Translations under genes and position numbers: made by a program | Notes under the pieces: model-generated | Database searches by the model: none | The model's input: the letters and a program-made list of their open reading frames with translations, nothing else | Told to the model about the DNA's origin: nothing | From: Capra hircus | Lineage: Eukaryota > Chordata > Mammalia > Artiodactyla > Bovidae | Reading direction: 5' to 3' | Assembly (NCBI RefSeq): GCF_001704415.2 | Contig: NC_030817.1 | Span: forward strand, 51,569,550 to 51,633,549 | Length of the DNA: 64,000 nucleotides | Part shown: positions 1 through 12,384 of the stretch, in pieces | Layout of the letters: each line of letters begins with the position of its first letter | Numbering within the stretch: the stretch's first letter is position 1

Positions 1-285
1 CAAGGAGTTAGTCCTTCTCATCCGATGGCCAAAGCATTGGAGCTTCAGCTTCAACATCAATCCTTCCAAAGAACACTAAGGACTGATCTCCTTTAGGATG
101 GACTGGTTGGATCTCCTTGCAGTCCAAGAACTCTTGAGAGTCTTCTCCAACACCACAGTTCAAAAGCATCAATTCTTTGACGCTCAGCATTTTTTATAGT
201 CCAACTTCCACATCCATACATGACCACTGGAAAAACCATAGCTTTCACTAGATGAACGTTTGTAGCAAAGGTTTTAATAAAGCAG
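1..285 (-). mobile_element. BovB LINE fragment
   Basis: This is the reverse complement of the BovB region downstream of the reverse transcriptase (frames like VMYGCGSWTIK and LWCWRRL). It is cut by the window edge on its 3' side and ends near 285. It is broken and non-coding. Confidence 0.85.
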
Positions 286-1035
286 ATTTTTAAACATTCA
301 CGGAGAGTATGAGTAAAATCTCCTATTTGGGGACTTAAAATATATACACGTGAAGCTGAATGACTGACCATGTCTCCAAAATGTCATCCAAGTTGGACAG
401 AGCAACCTCTGAAGTCTCTAAGATAAAAAATGTGAAAGGCTCACTGAGTTTACAGGTATGAGCAAGCTACTGCTGCAAGCAAAACATTAAAAAGTTGGAA
501 GAGTCATGTCAGAACAATTTTATTATGGAAAATTAAAATGTGTTTGTATTTTTTACATATGGGGAAAAACTAGCAAAGCTATACTCAAAAAATAACCAGG
601 TCCTTGCATTCAATCACCACAGAATTAGTAGAGATGGTTTTTCAAAGATACTGGCCCAATATGCTCTTTTAACCAAAATGCCCAAAGATACACTGGTTAT
701 TATCATGAATCATTAGAAATTCAAACAAAAAAATGTCACTTCTTTACCATTATACCTGACTATGAAGTCCCCATATTTGAATTACTTTGAATAACTAGAT
801 CAGTGAGACCAAACAAAACTAGAGAAATTCAAAGAAGGATTACTAACGTGGACTAGGAATACTGGTAATGTTTCTCAAGATGAAAGCAAAAAGCAGCAAT
901 TAGCCACTCCCTTCCTCTAAACGCTTTTCCCCCTGGCTTCTAGGTATCATGCACTCAGGTTTCCTACTTCTCTAGCCACTCTTCAGTTTTCACACCCCCT
1001 CCTCCACTTACAACTTAAAATATTGGCATTCAGCA
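286..1035. other. Unique intronic sequence
   Basis: AT-rich sequence with no gene, repeat family or conserved signal that I recognise. Confidence 0.5.
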
Positions 1036-1286
1036 GCACTTCAGCAACTGGGCCCTCTTCATAAACGTCACATAACATTTTCAAAACTAAACTTCTGACT
1101 TCCCCTCAAAACTTATAGCTGTTCCAGTAGCCTATCTCAGTAAATGGCTCCAGCAGTCACTCAGCTGCTCAAACTAGAAAAAGTCATCCTTGACTCCTCT
1201 TAGGACCTCACTATATATCAACCATGCCCAATAAATTCTACCTTCAAAATATCTCTCACATTTATCCACTCTCCTTCATCATCTCT

Positions 1287-1339
1287 GCTGCTGCTGCTGC
1301 TGCTAAGTCACTTCAGTCGTGTCCAATTCTGTGTGACCC
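1287..1339 (-). mobile_element. Severely truncated Bov-A2-type SINE (53 bp)
   Basis: A (GCT)n run followed by the SINE 3' motif, inserted in L2. It is flanked by a perfect 10-bp target-site duplication, catcatctct, at 1,277-1,286 and 1,340-1,349. Confidence 0.75.
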
Positions 1340-1383
1340 CATCATCTCTAGTACCATCCTAATCCAGGATACCACTTCTCATG

Positions 1384-1819
1384 TTCAGTTCAGTTCACTT
1401 CACTTCAGTCGCTCAGTTGTGTCTGACTCTTTGCGACCCCATGAATTGCAGCACACCAGGCCCCCCTGTCCATCACCAACTCCCGGAGTTCACTCAGATT
1501 CACGTCCATTGAGTCAGTGATGCCATCCAGCCATCTCATCCTCTGTCGTCCCCTCCTCCTCCTGCTCCCAATCCCTCCCAGCATCAGAGTCTTTTCCAAT
1601 GAGTCAACTCTTCACATGAGGTGGCCAGAGTACTGGAGTTTCAGCTTTAGCATCATTCCTTCCAAAGAAATCCCAGGGTTGATCTCCTTCAGAATGGACT
1701 GGTTGGATCTCCTTGCAGTCCAAGGGACTCTCAAGAGTCTTCTACAACACCACAGTTCAAAAGCATCAATTCTTCGGCGCTCAGCCTTCTTCACAGTCCA
1801 ACTCTCACATCCATACATG
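1384..1819 (-). mobile_element. 5'-truncated BovB with target-site duplication
   Basis: BovB 3' end in reverse orientation, starting with the (cagtt)n terminal repeat. A perfect 13-bp duplication, accacttctcatg, flanks it at 1,371-1,383 and 1,820-1,832, showing an ordinary target-primed insertion into the L2 relic. Confidence 0.9.
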
Positions 1820-2334
1820 ACCACTTCTCATGAGGATGTCTTAATGCCTTTAATGTTACTCCTTTCCAAACTATTCTTCATCTGCAGCCAGACCAGACTT
1901 TTTTACCTCATAAAGTTACTTACCATTAAAAATATTCCATAGCTAAGTAAAAAAACTATCACCATGACTTACATACACTCTCAAAGATGTGGCTCCTGCT
2001 TATGTCAGCCTAATTAGAAACCATTCTCCCTCACATCTTAGGAAGCAGCCATACTGAAATTTCTTCACCTCAGTATCTTCACACATGCTATTTCCTCTGT
2101 CTAATCACCCCCTTCTTTGGTCATCCTTCCAGGATCCATTTAAAGTCATTTTCTAAGACCAGTGGCCTTCCCTGCCTTCAGACAAGATGGTATTCCCCTA
2201 TGCTCCCACAGCAATCTTTTAAAACATTCTTAACATTTATCACAGGTGTAATTACTAATATAATACCTCTATTTCTCATGAGTCCATAAACTCCTGAACA
2301 GTAAGAACTTCTCTTCTTCAGCTTCTCTATTCCT

Positions 2335-2602
2335 GCTACTGCTACTGCTAAGTCACTTCAGTCGTTTCTGACTCTGTGTGACCCCATAAACAGCAGCCCA
2401 CCAGGCTCCCCCGTCCCTGGGATTCTCCAGGCAAGAACACTGGAGTGGGTTGCCATTTCCTTCTCCAATGCATGAAAGTGAAAAGTGAAAGGGAAGTCAC
2501 TCAGTCGTGTCCGACTCTTCGCAACCCCATGGACCGCAGCCTACCAGGATCCTCTGTCCATAGGATTTTCCAGGCAAGAGTACTGGAGTGGGGTGCCATC
2601 GC
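2335..2602 (-). mobile_element. Bov-A2 SINE (dimeric)
   Basis: Two Bov-A monomers in reverse orientation, with the linker 'tgaaagtgaaaagtgaaag' type sequence between them. The 13-bp target-site duplication cttctctattcct lies at 2,322-2,334 and 2,603-2,615. Confidence 0.9.
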
Positions 2603-2639
2603 CTTCTCTATTCCTAGCAGCTACTAAAAGTGCCTGAAA

Positions 2640-2767
2640 GGGAATTCCCTGGTAATCTAGTGGTGAGAACTGCACAATTCCACTGCCAGCGGCTCAGGTT
2701 CAACCTCTGGTTGGGGAACTAAGTTCCTGCAAGCCATGCGGCACAACCAAAACTAAAAGTAAACAGA
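2640..2767 (+). mobile_element. CHR-2-type tRNA-derived SINE
   Basis: Starts with the gggaattccctggt motif and carries the box-B-like ggttcaacc segment. It is flanked by agtgcctgaaa (2,629-2,639) and agtacctgaaa (2,768-2,778), an 11-bp duplication with one mismatch. Confidence 0.85.
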
Positions 2768-2810
2768 AGTACCTGAAATACATTGGATGCTTAATAAATA
2801 TATAAAACAA

Positions 2811-3949
2811 TGAAAGGACTGACATAAAACATACAGTGGACTTGGTAAATTATGGCATATTAAAACTAGAGAAACATCTCTTGTAGCTTAAATAAAAATA
2901 AAGGAAATATACAATACATTTGTTTATTCAATCCAAGATTCAAAATTCCATTTAACAGAATTTGTGATTTAGGGTTTAAAAAAAGAAAAAGACAAGTACT
3001 ACTACTACATAACACAATTATTTGTCTACTATTTAAGATTCCTGATATGCTAGACTTTGTGTTTATATTTGATTTGTTGTTTCAGCATTATTCTCCCAGT
3101 ACAGACTATCTCAGAACCCAACTAGTGCAAAGTGACTAGGACTTAAGAAAATTTCAGAGATGCACACAATAATTCAAGTTTATCCCTAGGAACAAGTATC
3201 AGAAATACATGTCCATCTAAAAAACCAGAAAAAAGGTTGAAGAGGTTAGAATACAACTAAGTGAGGAGTCTTGGTATCCAGAAGCTACTTCAAATAGGAA
3301 GTGTATATGTGATTATCAAAGATTTTTTAAGCCTATTTAATGCTTTAATGTTTTAAAATATTATATTACTTATAAGATTTCACTGATGCTTAATAAAACA
3401 ACCAAGCAGGCATATTATTACCAATAAACTAAACATACCCATTCAGCACAGTTATCTTAATATAAAGGATTTTCAGGTATAGTGAAAGGATAAACATTAG
3501 TCATACAAAATCCTTACTATACTTTTAAGAGACAACACAACAACTTAGAGGGGGCTTAGTCACTTAAAGAACAGAAAAAAACAAAGCTGATTATGAATCT
3601 GAATTTAGTCTCAGTTGGGGAGCTTATTTCACAAAAAGACCATACTGCAAATCCAACATTTTAGTGTGAAATATAACTTACAACTGAGGATTGTAATTGA
3701 AGAATGAATGGGCTTTCCTACTAGGCATATACCTAATTTCTGACATTTACGTGTCTAGGTCACCGACTCTAGAAATTCTGACATTCAATATGCTATCAGA
3801 TACAAGCCTGTTTTAGATCAACTTTCCAAAGAATCCAAAATAGTCAGAAAAACACTTTTACACTCTTATTTCCATTCCTTTCTCAAAAAGAGAGGAAGAT
3901 AAGTTTAAGTTTTTTAAAAAATTCATCCTCCCTTTTACATATATCCTCA
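2811..3949. other. Unique intronic sequence
   Basis: AT-rich intron 2 sequence with no recognised gene, repeat or splice-bounded exon. Confidence 0.5.
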
Positions 3950-4263
3950 GTTCAGTTCAGTTCAATCGCTCAGTTGTGTCCGACTCTTTGAGACCCCATG
4001 AATTGCAGCATGCCAGGCCTCCCTGTCCATCACCAACTCCCGGAGTTCACTCAAACTCATGTCCATCGAGTCGGTGATGCAATCCAGCCCTCTCATCCTC
4101 TGTCTTCCCCTTCTCCTCCTGCCCCCAATCCCTCCCAGCATCACGGTCTTTTCCAATGGGTCAACTCTTCACATGAGGTGGCCAGAGTACTGGAGTTTCA
4201 GCTTTAGCATCATTCCTTCCAAAGAACACTCAGGATTGATCTCCTTTAGAATGGACTGGTTGC
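3950..4263 (-). mobile_element. 5'-truncated BovB
   Basis: About 310 bp of the BovB 3' end in reverse orientation, starting at the (cagtt)n terminal repeat. No convincing target-site duplication was found. Confidence 0.9.
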
Positions 4264-5283
4264 TACTTAGTGCTTAAAAATATGTAAAATAAAAATGCTT
4301 CATGTTAAAATCTTATCTAAGAAGCTAAGTTCACAGCAATCAGCAGCTCTCAATTTAACTTCTTCAACACAAAATTACATGACACAACTAAGCTCTTCCT
4401 ATTCTTATTTTAGTAACTAACTCAAGTAGCCAGTGTAGCCTTCAGAGCTTTTAAAAAATATATTTGTTAGGCTTTTACTATCTGCGTAAGCATAAAGAAT
4501 AGGATATCTTTGAAAATCCACTGCTGAGACAGAGTGGTATAAAATGAAGTCTATGCCAAAAGGCACTGTACCTGACATAAAGTAGGTCCAAAGAAATACC
4601 ATTTGCCCTGCAAAATTTTTGCTCTAACTTGCTCAGATTTTATTGGAAGAGATTAAGTGGAATAGACTTTAATAGATTAAATTTAAAACCTTTCAAAATT
4701 CTGTTTTTCCATATCCATAGCAATAACATTTTTACATAATTCAAATTTATCCTGTTTCTCATGAGCTGGTATCCATTTTTACTGTCTAGATTCTTATCTC
4801 CTCTTCTTAAGTGTGCTGGTTTGTCTACAGAGTTAAAAGGGTCCTGGGTTAGTATTACCCTAACTCATGATATGTCAAAGATCAAGTCTAAGACGCTACC
4901 TGACTAACCCAACTCCAGTCATGGAGAATATCTATGCCTTTTACAAGTTAACTGGACCACATTGTTGACATCCTTATATATCAGAGGTTGTGAGAACCAA
5001 ACTCTCAAACTGCAAAGAAAAGTTGAAATGAAGTATCAGACCGTTTATTTTTAGCAGCTTGGAAACGTACAATTGAGGCTACAGGAATAATTATATTGGC
5101 AAAACCAGAAAAAACTATTGGTTTTAGAGTATATAAGTACTCTAAAATATTATACTACAATTAGACAGAATTTTGATATCTTCTATATTATATGCAAATC
5201 GTATCTTAGATAGAAACGAGTTTTGATTTATTGATTATGTACCTAAAAACTTAAAGAGCCAAAAAATTACCTTATAACAGACT
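4264..5283. other. Unique intronic sequence
   Basis: AT-rich intron 2 sequence in which I recognise nothing. Confidence 0.5.
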
Positions 5284-6555
5284 CAGTTCAGTTCAGTTGC
5301 TCAGTCGTGTCCAGCTCTTTGCGAGCCCATGGACCGAAGCATACCAGGCCTCCCTGTCCATCACCAACTCCCGGAGTTTAACCAGACTCATCTCCATTGA
5401 GTTGGTGATGCCATCCAGCCATCTCATCCTCTGTCATCCCATTCTCCTCTTGCCTTCAATCTTTCCCAACATCAGGGTCTTTTCAAATGAATCCACGTTT
5501 CACATCAGGTGGCTAAAGTATTGGAGTTTCAGCTTCAACATCACTCCTTCCAATGAACACCCAGGACTGATCTCCTTTAGGATGGACTGGTTGGATCTCC
5601 TTGCAGGCCAAGGGACTCTCAAGAGTCTTTTCCAACACCACAGTTTAAAAGCATCAATTCTTCAGCGTTCAGCTTTCTTTATAGTCCAACTCTCACATCC
5701 ACACATGATTACTGGAAAAACCAAAGCCTTGACTAGACGGACCTTTGTTGGCAAAGTAATGTCTCTGCTTTTGAGTATGCTGTCTAGGTTGGTCATAACT
5801 TACCTTCCAAGGAGTAAGCCTCTTTTAATTTCATGGCTGCAATCACCATCTGCAGTGATTTTGGAGACCCCAAAAATAAAGTCTGACACCGTTTCCATGG
5901 TTCCCCCATGCATATGCCATGAAGTGATGGGACCGGATGCCATGATCTTAGTTTTCTGAATGTTGAGCTTTAAGCCAACTTTTTCACTCTCCTCTTTCAC
6001 TTTCATCAAGAGGCTCCTTAGTTCTTCTTCACTTCCTGCCATAAGGGTGGTGTCATCTGCATATCTGAGGTGACTGATATTTCTCCCGGCAACCTTGATT
6101 CCAGCTTGTGCTTCTTCCAGCCCTGCATTTCTCATGATGTACTCTGCATAGAAGTTAAATAAGCAGGGTGAGAATATTCAGCCTTGACGTACTCCTTTTC
6201 CTGTTTGGAACCAGTCTGTTGTTCCATGTCCAGTTCTAACTCTTGCTTCCTGACCTGCATACAAGTTTCTCAAGAGGCAGGTCAGATGGTCTGGTATTCC
6301 CATCTCTTTCAGAATTTTCCACAGTTTATTGTGATCCACAAAAAGGCTTTGGCGTAGTCGATAAAGCAGAAATAGATGTTTTTCTGGAACTCTCTTGCTT
6401 TTTTGATGATGCAGTGGATGCTGGCAATTTGATCTCTGGTTCCTCTGCCCTTTCTAAACCCAGCTTGAACATCTGGAAGTTAATGGTTCACATATTGCTG
6501 AAGCCTGGCTTGGAGAACTTTGAGCATTACTTTACTAGTGTGTGAGATGAGTGCA
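5284..6555 (-). mobile_element. BovB LINE, about 1.3 kb, with decayed RT
   Basis: Reverse-oriented BovB from the terminal repeat back into the reverse transcriptase. The YADD box lies near 6,050-6,065 in the frame RYADDTTLMAGSEE. Several frameshifts and stops break the frame. A possible short duplication, acagact, flanks it. Confidence 0.9.
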
Positions 6556-6812
6556 ATTATTACAGACTAGACAGTGTTTAAACTTTTTGTTGTTTTTTTT
6601 TTAAAATTCAGTTACTTGGGTGTTACTAATATATTTTATAAAATTTTAAAGCAGAAGAGGCCTTAAACATTATCTCATCTAAACATAAAGGTTTTACTAA
6701 TCAGCAAACTAAGGCTCAAAAGAAATCACTAGATAACACATGTCAGGTGACAGGGGAACACCCATCAGTCTCCAAATTACCACAATCCTCCTTTCTCTAT
6801 CTAGTACAAAAA

Positions 6813-6854
6813 ATACACACACACACACACACATACACACACACACTCACACAT
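6813..6854. repeat. (AC)n microsatellite, interrupted
   Basis: About 40 bp of AC dinucleotides with single T interruptions. Confidence 0.9.
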
Positions 6855-6867
6855 AAGAAAAACTGAA

Positions 6868-7168
6868 ATTTCATGATGTACATTAGTCAAACTATTATGC
6901 TATACACCTTAAATTTATACAGTGTGTGTGTGTGTATGCTCAGTCACTTCAGTCATATCCAACTCCACAACCCTATGGACCATAGCCCACCAACCTCCTC
7001 TGTCCATGGGATTCTCCAGGCAAGAATCCTGGAGTGGACTGCTATGCCCTCCTCCAGGGGATCTTCTGACCTAGGGATCAAACCCACATCTCCTGCACCG
7101 CAAGCAAAATCTCACTTAGCCACCAGAGAAGCCCCCATGTCAATTAAATTTCAATAAAACTGCAAGGG
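6868..7168 (+). mobile_element. Ancient L1 3' end, split by a Bov-tA
   Basis: The typical L1M tail ('tacaccttaaatttataca' then 'tcaattaaatttcaataaaactg') lies on either side of a Bov-tA and a short (TG)n run. Confidence 0.65.
6936..7134 (-). mobile_element. Bov-tA SINE
   Basis: Full-length reverse-oriented Bov-tA from 'gctcagtcact' to 'agaagccc'. It is preceded by (TG)7 at 6,922-6,935 and inserted in the L1 3' end. Confidence 0.9.
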
Positions 7169-7304
7169 GGAAGAAAGGGAAATGCTTTTTCATAGAATTG
7201 TCCAAAATGGTTCTTTAGGCTTAAAGAACCTTGACATTTCTTCAGTGATATTTGTAAACCTGGGGTATGGTACACCCTTTCTTTCTTTTTTTCACATTGA
7301 ACAA

Positions 7305-7400
7305 GTTTCTTTTTATTTTTTAATTAATTTGTTTTAATTGGAGGCTACTTTACAATACTATAGTGGTTTCTGCCATACATTGACATGAATTAGCCATGGG
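7305..7400 (-). mobile_element. Bovine-type L1 3' end
   Basis: Reverse complement of the L1-BT tail (the segment meaning 'catgttgatgtatggcaaaa' on the other strand). Only the last 95 bp are present. Confidence 0.75.
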
Positions 7401-8894
7401 TACGCCCTTTCTTTTTGAGGAAACTTGGAAGACAGGATGAAAGAAGTGTGTTCGTGTGCCTAGGCATGAAAACGAACAGAACAAAGAATAACTTAAATAC
7501 TGAAACATATGCACACATACTCACATACCCACACTCCAAAGAAGCTCTCTTATACCCCAAACTAACATTCTGCATATGGTGGGGTAGGAGAAGAGACTTA
7601 GTAGAAAATCTGTAACTATACTTATCAAGCTCATTTTTACAAGTATATTTCAAGGAAAAAGAGAAATAAAACTATCAGATCATCACATTTTTAACTAAAG
7701 TATGTTAGAAAGTAGTGGCAATAACCGTGTTTAAGGCACAAGCTCTGAGACACTGTGACTATACAAGTATAATAATTGAGACAAGAAAATAAAATTTCTC
7801 AATTCATATCTATTGTAGAAAATACAGTCCATGTATATAATAAACGAGATTTCTGTTAAAAGTACCTAAAATAATCACTTATACACACAATGAGGTTCCT
7901 TGGATCCAGGCTCTTTCTGAGTGCCTCAGTCAGTTCTCTCTTCTGTGAACACCAACAGCATTCTATCTGTAAAGCACCGTATCACTTTTCTTCTTATGCA
8001 ATGACTGACGTTCATCTTGCAGCTTCTATTAGGATAACTAAATAACAGCATGTACTTGCACACTCCCTCTCAGTTACTCTAACACACATTCAAAAAAAAC
8101 AGAAGGATCTAAGATTTAGTTTTGCCATATGTTCAATATGAAATACATCATGGAGCTAACAAAAATCTAGCAAGGTAATAGAACTGTGACATCCAAACCA
8201 AGGGCACCTATAATCTCTACTTTTCCTTTTGGCAGGCACACCATATTTGCAATATAGCATTACATTTATTTTGAGATAGCCACTAAAAACAGGAAGGATT
8301 AATGACCGCTTACTATTTCATGATACCAATAAGAATAGGTAATTACAATTCTGAGGTTAAGGGTCATAAAAATTTATATGAATCGACATAATCAAAAATT
8401 TTATCTTGAAGCTCAGATCCTAAAATGAACATTTTTCTCCTTGAAATCAAAGTAGACATGTAACTTGAAAGTTCTTTTTTCTATATTGATCATTGCTTTG
8501 TAACATGGAAATTAAGTAAACCATTGATTACCATTTGCACAATACTTTAAGTATCACAGCATTTCTTATAATCTTATTTTTCCTTCCATTAAAATCTTTC
8601 TTGAGTATCTGTAATATAAGGGCAAATAGTGGACACACTAAATAGTAGCAGGTATCTTGCCTGTGAGGAAGAAAACAGTTACAGAAAAATAAACGCATGA
8701 AAAGGAAGAGATTATCGAAGGCCAATGGCACAGATAAGTAATTTAGAAGTTCAGAGTAAGGTGTAAATAAAGCTGCAAAGAAGCAGAACTTGAATTGTGC
8801 ATTAAAAGATAATCAGAATTTATTTAAGATAAATAACACAGGGAACAAACCTACACATGATATACTCAGCCATGACAAGCTCATTCTGAATGAA
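7401..8894. other. Unique intronic sequence
   Basis: AT-rich intron 2 sequence. Short open frames here have no recognisable product and no splice context. Confidence 0.5.
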
Positions 8895-11800
8895 ACAAAC
8901 ACTTGATTTTGTGAAGTGGACAAAATAAGTTTAGAATTGAGTTGAATTAATTTACAAAGACAGACGGGTCTTGGTGGAGAGGTCTGACAAATGTGGTCCA
9001 CTGGAGAAGAGAATAGCAAACCACTTGGCTTGAGAACCTCAAGAACAGTATAAAAAGGCAAAAAGATAGGACACTGAAAGATGAACTCCCCAGGTTGGTA
9101 GATGCCCAATTTGTTACTGGAGATCAGTGGAGAAATAACTCCAGAAAGAATGAAGAGACGGAGCCAAAGCAAAAACAACACCCAGTTGTGGATGTGACTG
9201 GTGATAGAAACAAGGTCTGATACTATAAAGAGTATAATATTGCACAGTAACCTGGAATGTTAGGTCCATGAATCATGGCATATTGGAAGCAGTCAAATAG
9301 GAGTTGGGAAGAGTGAACGTCGCATTTTAGGAATTGGCAAACTCAAATGGACTGGAATGGGTGAATTTAACTCAGATGACCATCATATCTACTACTGTGG
9401 GCAAGAATCCCTTCAATGAAATGGAGTAGCCCTCATAGTCAACAAAAGAGTCCGAAATGCAGTACTTGGATGCACTCTCCTAAACAACAGAATGATCTCT
9501 GTTCGTTTTTAAGGCAAAGCATTCAATATAACGGTAATCCAAGTTATGCCCTGACCAGTAATGCTGAAGAAGCTGAAGTTGAACGGTTCTATGAAGACCT
9601 ACAAGACCTTTTAGAACTAACACCCAAAAAAGATGTCCTTTTCATTATAGGGGACTGGAATGCAAAAGGAGGAAGTCAAGAAACACCTGGAGTAACAGGC
9701 AAATTTGGCCTTGAAGTACAGAATGAAGCAGGGCAAAGGCTATTAGTTTTGCCAAGAGAACGCACTGGTCATAGCAAACACCCTCTTCCAACAACACAAG
9801 AGAAGACTCTACAGGTGGACATCACTAGATGGTCAAACCGAAATCAGATTGATTATATTCTTTGCACCCAAAGATGGAGAAGCTCCATACAGTCAGCGAA
9901 AATAAGACCGGGAGACTGTGGCTCAGATCATGAACTCCTAATTGCCAAATTCAGACTTAAACTGAAGAAAGTAGGAAAACCACTAGACCATTCGGGTATG
10001 ACCTAAATCAAATCCCTTATGATTATACAGTGGAAGTGAGAAATAGATTTAAGGGAATAGATCTAATAGACACAGTGCCTGATAAACTATAGACAGAGGT
10101 TTGTGACATTACACAGGAGACAGGATTAAGGCCACCCTCAAGAAAAAGAAATGCAAAAAGGCAAAATGGCTGTCTGGGGGGGCCTTACATATAGCTGTGA
10201 ATATAAGAGAATCAAAAAGTGAAGGAGAAAAGGAAAGATATACCAAGATACACCCATCTGAATGTAGATTTCCAAAGAATAGCAAGGAGAGGTAAGAAAG
10301 CCTTCCTCAGTGATCAGTGCCAAGAAATAGAGGAAAACAATAAAATGGGAAAGACCAGGGATCTCTTCAAGAAAATTAGAGATACCAAGGGAACGTTTCA
10401 TGCAAAGATAGGCTCAATAAAGGACAGAAATGATATGGACTGAACACAAGCAGAAGATATTAAGAGAAGAGGTGGCAAGAATATACAGAAAGACTTTTCA
10501 AAAAAGATCTTAATGACCCAAATAAACATGGTAGTGTGATCCCTCACCTAGAGACAGACATCCTGGAATGTGAAGTCAAGTGGTCCTTAGGAAGCATCAC
10601 TACAAACAAAGCATGTGGAGGTGATGGAATTTCAGTTGAGCTATTTGAAATCTTCAAAGATGATGCTGTGAAAGTGCTGCACTCAGTATGCCAGCAAATC
10701 TGGAAACCTCAGCAGTGGCCACAGGACTGGAAAAGGTCAGTTATCATTCCAATCCCGAAGAAAAGCAATGCCAAAGAATGTTTTAACTACCACACAATTG
10801 CACTCATCTCACACGATAGTAAAGTAACACTCAAACTTCTCCAAGCCAGGCTTCAGCAATACGTAAACTGTGAACTTCCAGATGTTCAAGCTGGGTTTAG
10901 AAAAGGCAGAGGAACCAGAGATCAAATTGCCAGCATCCACTGCATCATCAAAAAAGCAAGAGAGTTCCAGAAAAACATCTATTTCTGCTTTATCGACTAC
11001 GCCAAAGCCTTTGACTGGGTGGACTATAATAAACTGCGGAAAATTCTGAAAGAGATGGAATACCAGACCACCTGACCTGCCTCTTGAGAAACTTGTATGC
11101 AGGTCAGGAAGCAAGAGTTAGAACTGGACATGGAACAACAGACTGGTTCCAAACAGGAAAAGGAGTATGTCAAGGCTGAATATTCTCACCCTGCTTATTT
11201 AACTTCTATGCAGAGTACATCATGAGAAACGCTGGGCTGGAAGAAGCACAAGCTGGAATCAAGGTTGCCGGGAGAAATATCAGTCACCTCAGATATGCAG
11301 ATGACACCACCCTTATGGCAGGAAGTGAAGAACTAAGGAGCCTCTTGATGAAAGTGAAAGAGGAGAGTGAAAAAGTTGGCTTAAAGCTCAACATTCAGAA
11401 ATCTAAGATCATGGCATCCGGTCCCATCACTTCACGGCATATGCATGGGGGAACCATGGAAAGAGTGAAAGACTTTATTTTGGGGGGCTCCAAAATCACT
11501 GCAGATGGTGATTGCAGCCATGAAATTAAAAGAGGCTTACTCCTTGGAAGGAAAGTTATGACCAACCTAGACAGCATACTCGAAAGCAGAGACATTACTT
11601 TGCCAACAAAGGTCCGTCTAGTCAAGGCTTTGGTTTTTCCAGTAATCATGTGTGGATGTGAGAGTTGGACTATAAAGAAAGCTGAACGCTGAAGAATTGA
11701 TGCTTTTAAACTGTGGTGTTGGAAAAGACTCTTGAGAGTCCCTTGGCCTGCAAGGAGATCCAACCAGTCCATCCTAAAGGAGATCAGTCCTGGGTGTTCA

Positions 11801-12083
11801 TTGGAAGGAGTGATGTTGAAGCTGAAACTCGAACACTTTGGCCACCTGATGCGAAGAGTGGACTCATTTGAAAAGACCCTGATGCTGGGAAAGATTGAAG
11901 GCAGGAGGAAAAGGGGACAACAGAGGATGAGATGGCTGGATGGCATCACCAACTCAATGGAGATGAGTCTGGTTAAACTCCGGGAGTTGGTGATGGACAG
12001 GGAGGCCTGGTGTGCTCTGGTCCATGGGGTCGCGAAGAGTCGGACACATCTGAGTGACTAAACTAAACTGAACTGAACTGAAC
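8895..12083 (+). mobile_element. Near-full-length BovB LINE (decayed)
   Basis: About 3.2 kb, close to the usual BovB length. The order is leader, APE-type endonuclease (9,240-10,010, with frames such as IGDWNAKGG and DYILC), linker, reverse transcriptase (about 10,540-11,310: FCFIDYAKAFDWVD, then the YADD box at 11,294-11,305), C-terminal region, and terminal (gaact)n repeat. At least four frame breaks or stops separate the longer open stretches (9,416-10,006; 10,536-11,075; 11,222-11,692; 11,732-12,061), so it cannot make the full protein. BovB is an RTE-clade LINE that ruminants are held to have acquired horizontally, probably via reptiles and ticks. It lies antisense to ADAM10 in intron 2. 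Confidence 0.9.
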
Positions 12084-12384
12084 AAAGAATCTTGATAACC
12101 AAGGTAAGAAATCTGGCTAACAATCATTAATTAAAGACTCTAGAGCAGTGAGTTGACATGAAAAAGGAAGCATTTAAGGAAAAGTCATCTTTTAGCAATA
12201 CTTAGAATAATGTTAAGAATAAATGAAATGGAAGCTGGGAAACCTATTAGGAGCTGAATAATAAATCAGGGTCACACCTGTAGAAAAAGTACAAAAGGAA
12301 TAGGTTTATTCATTACAGCACGCAAAGCAGAAAGTTTGCTAAAGAATACTTAAAAGATTTTGTATTTAGATACAAAAAGTACTT

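Larger units (their letters stand above)
1036..2810 (+). mobile_element. L2 LINE relic, split by four younger insertions
   Basis: Diverged L2 3' sequence. It contains the 'cccatctcagtaaatggc' type segment near 1,130 and ends in the characteristic 'gtgcctgaaa...gcttaataaata' around 2,770-2,800. A 53-bp SINE remnant, a BovB piece, a Bov-A2 and a CHR SINE interrupt it, each bounded by a short direct repeat. Confidence 0.75.

Noticed and set aside
9416..10006. Open frame resembling an AP-endonuclease-type gene
   Set aside because: It is the endonuclease domain of the near-full-length but broken BovB at 8,895-12,083.
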